In this document: one piece after another, positions 62,031 through 64,000 of the stretch
Numbering within the stretch: the first letter of the stretch is position 1
Layout of the letters: each line of letters opens with the position of its first letter
Source of the DNA: AWTP1-13 sp963797005
Lineage (GTDB): Bacteria; Pseudomonadota; Alphaproteobacteria; Rhizobiales; Hyphomicrobiaceae
Reading direction: 5' to 3'
Length of the DNA: 64,000 bases
Assembly (NCBI GenBank): GCA_963797005.1
Contig: CAWCOF010000003.1
Span: 310,001-374,000, forward strand
Notes under the pieces: model-generated
Seen by the model: only the letters and a program-made list of their open reading frames with translations
Told to the model about the DNA's origin: nothing
The model's database searches: none
Position numbers and translations under genes: made by a program

Positions 62031-62981
62031 ATGCGGTTTGGATTACTAGTAGGGCTGGGCTCGGGGCTGGCGTCGGCCCTGCTGTGCTACTCGGCCGCCC
62101 ACGGCTCTCCGCTTCTCAGCACACTTCTCCTGCTGCTGACCCCGCTTCCCACCCTGCTCGCGGGCCTCGGTTGGGGCTGGCTGATGGCGATGGCCGGCGC
62201 GGCTGTCGGCACGCTGGTGATGGCGATGATCCATAGTGCCCCATTCGCCATCGGCTATTTCCTGACTCTGGGCCTGCCTGTGGTGCTGGCATCCTATCTT
62301 GCCTATCTGAGCCGCCCCTCAGCTGATGATCCTGCCCAGCAGGAGTGGTATCCGGCCGGTCGCCTGCTGGCGGCGATGACCCTCTACGGCGGCGCTTTGC
62401 CTGTCGCGGTCCTGCCGCTGATCGGTGGCACTTACGACATCATGCGCGCGCCGATGGCAGAGCTTCTGCACCGCGTCTCGGAGCGCACCTCAGCCGACCT
62501 CAATATGAAGCCGCTGGACGACCATCAACTCGATGCGCTGGCCACGTACTTCATCAACCTTCTTCCCGGTGTGCTGGCCGCCTATTGGCTCATCGCTTTC
62601 GCGCTCAATCTCTACGTGGCCGGCCGCGTCGCGCAGGCCTCGGGTCTGCTGGGCCGCGATTGGCCCGATCTTCCGGCGCTTGCCTACCCTGTAGGCTTCC
62701 CGTTCCTCGTCGCGGCCGCGCTTGCGGCTTCCTTCGCGACCGGGCTTCTCGGGGTCGTGGGGACGAGCTTCTCGGGTGCCCTGCTGCTCGCTTATCTCCT
62801 GGCCGGCCTGGCGCTCATGCACTTCATCGCGCGGGGCCGGGCGCCGTGGTTCCTCTGGTTCGTCTATCTCGGGTTGCTCTTGTTCGGTCCCTATCTGGCG
62901 TTCGCGCTCGTGCTGGCCGGCATGCTGGAGCCGATCATCAATCTCAGGCAGCGCCTCCGCGCGCGGCCCCCAACCACCTGA
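62031..62981 (+). CDS. DUF2232 domain-containing membrane protein
   Basis: 316 residues from ATG 62031; the frame is open to 61968 but the extension looks random. About eight transmembrane helices: LGSGLASALLCYSAAHGSPL, LSTLLLLLTPLPTLLAGLGW, APFAIGYFLTLGLPVVLASY, YINLLPGVLAA-type FINLLPGVLAAYWLIAFALN, LPALAYPVGFPFLVAAALAA and the last helix LFGPYLAFALVLAGMLEPII. DUF2232 proteins sit between rpsR and rplI in many alphaproteobacteria; the function is unknown. The position suggests transcription with the ribosomal genes. Confidence 0.9.
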   Translation: MRFGLLVGLGSGLASALLCYSAAHGSPLLSTLLLLLTPLPTLLAGLGWGWLMAMAGAAVGTLVMAMIHSAPFAIGYFLTLGLPVVLASYLAYLSRPSADDPAQQEWYPAGRLLAAMTLYGGALPVAVLPLIGGTYDIMRAPMAELLHRVSERTSADLNMKPLDDHQLDALATYFINLLPGVLAAYWLIAFALNLYVAGRVAQASGLLGRDWPDLPALAYPVGFPFLVAAALAASFATGLLGVVGTSFSGALLLAYLLAGLALMHFIARGRAPWFLWFVYLGLLLFGPYLAFALVLAGMLEPIINLRQRLRARPPTT

Positions 62982-63011
62982 ACCTCGACTTTCAAGCAAC
63001 TGGAGCATCCC

Positions 63012-63620
63012 ATGCAGGTCATCTTATTGGAACGCATCGGCCGTCTCGGGCAGATGGGCGACGTGGTCAACGTCAAGGACGGCTACGCGCGCAACTTCCT
63101 CCTCCCCCAGAAGAAGGCGCTGCGCGCCACGCCGGACAACCTCACCCGCTTCGAGAAGGACCGCGCACAGCTCGAGGCTCGCAACCTCGAGCTCAAGAAG
63201 GAGGCCGAGGCCGTCGCCGCCAAGCTCAACGGCCAGAGTTTCCGCACCATCCGTCAGGCGGGCGATACCGGCCAGCTCTACGGGTCCGTCACCACGCGCG
63301 ACATCGCCGAGGTCGTGACGGAGGGCGGCTTCTCCCTCGATCGGCGTCAGGTCATTCTCGACCGGCCGATCAAGACGCTGGGGCTGCAGCCCGTGCGGGT
63401 CGCGCTCCATCCGGAGGTCCTAGTCCAGGTCACGCTCAACATCGCCCGATCCCAGGACGAGGCCGACCGCCAGGCGCGCGGCGAGGACGTGACGGTGGTC
63501 AAGGAGGAGGGTGTCGAGCTCGAGACCTTCAATCCGGACGCCCTCTTCGAGGAGGAGGCGCTGTCCCGGCAGCAGGCCGAGGAGGGCGAGGGGTCCGGGT
63601 CGGCCGAGGAAAAAGCCTGA
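63012..63620 (+). CDS. rplI: 50S ribosomal protein L9
   Basis: 202 residues. N-terminal RNA-binding domain MQVILLERIGRLGQMGDVVN VKDGYARNFLLPQKKALRAT, connecting helix TRFEKDRAQLEARNLELKKE, and C-terminal domain GDTGQLYGSVTTRDIAEVVT, VILDRPIKTLGLQPVRVALH. An acidic tail (NPDALFEEEALSRQQAEEGE) of about 40 residues is longer than in E. coli L9 but usual in alphaproteobacteria. L9 stabilises the L1 stalk base and affects frame maintenance. Confidence 0.96.
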   Translation: MQVILLERIGRLGQMGDVVNVKDGYARNFLLPQKKALRATPDNLTRFEKDRAQLEARNLELKKEAEAVAAKLNGQSFRTIRQAGDTGQLYGSVTTRDIAEVVTEGGFSLDRRQVILDRPIKTLGLQPVRVALHPEVLVQVTLNIARSQDEADRQARGEDVTVVKEEGVELETFNPDALFEEEALSRQQAEEGEGSGSAEEKA

Positions 63621-63794
63621 CGGGCGTGCTCGGATAAATCCGCAAAGCGGGCGCCTGCGTCACAAGTTGCCGATCGCACCGGGCATGGGAACCTTGCCGG
63701 TAGCTTTGGCATTTGACTTTCGTATAATAGAGGTAAAACTTTCTTAAGGCAGACGGATGGGGAGCCATAGGCTGCGTACGGGCAGATATCGGTC

Positions 63795-64000
63795 ATGTTC
63801 AAGTTGCTCGATGTCCTCCTGCGCCGCATCGTCGAACGCGGCGCTCTGACCCTAGTCGACGCTGACGGCAGGGAGCACCACTACGGCGACGGCCAAGGGC
63901 CCGCCGTGGCCGCCCGCATCCTTGACAGACGCCTCGAGCGCCAACTCGTGCGCGACCCGCAGCTCGCCCTCGGCGAAGGCTACATGTACGGCCGGCTCGT
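63795..64000 (+). CDS. cyclopropane-fatty-acyl-phospholipid synthase family protein, N-terminal part (runs off the window)
   Basis: The first 68 residues are in the window: MFKLLDVLLRRIVERGALTL VDADGREHHYGDG, then AARILDRRLERQLVRDPQLA LGEGYMYGRL. LGExYMxGxL is the N-terminal hallmark of CFA synthases (SAM-dependent methyltransferases that modify unsaturated acyl chains). The methyltransferase core lies beyond the window, so this could also be a related mycolic-type methyltransferase. It follows rplI after a 174-base gap with a TATAAT at 63723-63728. Confidence 0.75.
   Translation, partial: MFKLLDVLLRRIVERGALTLVDADGREHHYGDGQGPAVAARILDRRLERQLVRDPQLALGEGYMYGRL

Noticed and set aside
63713..63728. 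TTGACT followed by TATAAT as a promoter for the CFA synthase-like gene
   Set aside because: The two boxes are only four bases apart, so they cannot be one -35/-10 pair. The TATAAT alone may be a -10 box, but no -35 at 16-18 bases was convincing.

Overview
The window is a GC-rich chromosomal segment of an alphaproteobacterium, most likely from Hyphomicrobiales (Rhizobiales) or a close relative. Three gene orders support this: ntrY-ntrX-dat-hfq-hflX-mazG, the lptF-lptG-lptD-surA-pdxA-rsmA operon converging on gmk-yicC-mltG-fabF-acpP-fabG-fabD, and rpsF-rpsR-DUF2232-rplI. DUF1127 proteins, a DUF2189 membrane protein and GTCATCCCGG-type palindromic intergenic repeats fit the same group. I cannot name a species. 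I saw no rRNA, tRNA, CRISPR array, integrase or transposase.

Layout. 1-7.2 kb: tail of a cbb3 oxidase assembly operon (ccoI end, ccoS), DUF2189 protein, iron-permease-like protein, MaoC dehydratase, DsbA-family protein, DUF1003 protein, ankyrin protein, the ABC-F factor ettA and a small membrane protein. 7.4-11.6 kb: three MFS transporters. 11.7-19.3 kb: a FeeM-type N-acyl amino acid synthase divergent from a membrane PAS-GGDEF-EAL protein, DUF1127 protein, LysR regulator plus tartrate/D-malate dehydrogenase, PilZ protein and polysaccharide deacetylase. 19.6-27.2 kb: mgtE, a GNAT, glutathione-dependent formaldehyde dehydrogenase, penicillin acylase, two small secreted proteins and an extensin-like protein. 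27.4-33.4 kb: CaiB-type CoA transferase, FAH-family hydrolase, enoyl-CoA hydratase, SDR and S41 peptidase, separated by palindromic repeats. 34-38.3 kb: pepA, rhodanese, Dps, arfB, mazG. 38.3-45.7 kb: Uma2 protein, hflX, hfq, dat, ntrX, ntrY. 46-64 kb: LPS transport, outer-membrane biogenesis, PLP and rRNA methylation genes, fatty-acid synthesis, ribosomal proteins, and the start of a cyclopropane fatty acid synthase-like gene.

The last 18 kb is an envelope-growth region: LptF/G/D and SurA build the outer membrane, FabD/FabG/AcpP/FabF make acyl chains, and MltG trims peptidoglycan. The 12-19 kb stretch combines cyclic-di-GMP turnover, a PilZ receptor and a glycan deacetylase, so it may control the cell surface (inference).

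About a dozen genes, including hfq, ettA, mltG and pepA, are broken by single-base indels that restore the family protein when corrected. This looks much more like residual sequencing error than gene decay, so frameshifted genes are annotated over their intended extent. The most interesting biological signals are a palindromic repeat inside mazG, a glycine/arginine-rich tail on ribosomal protein S6, a split extensin-like domain, and the FeeM/GGDEF-EAL divergent pair.
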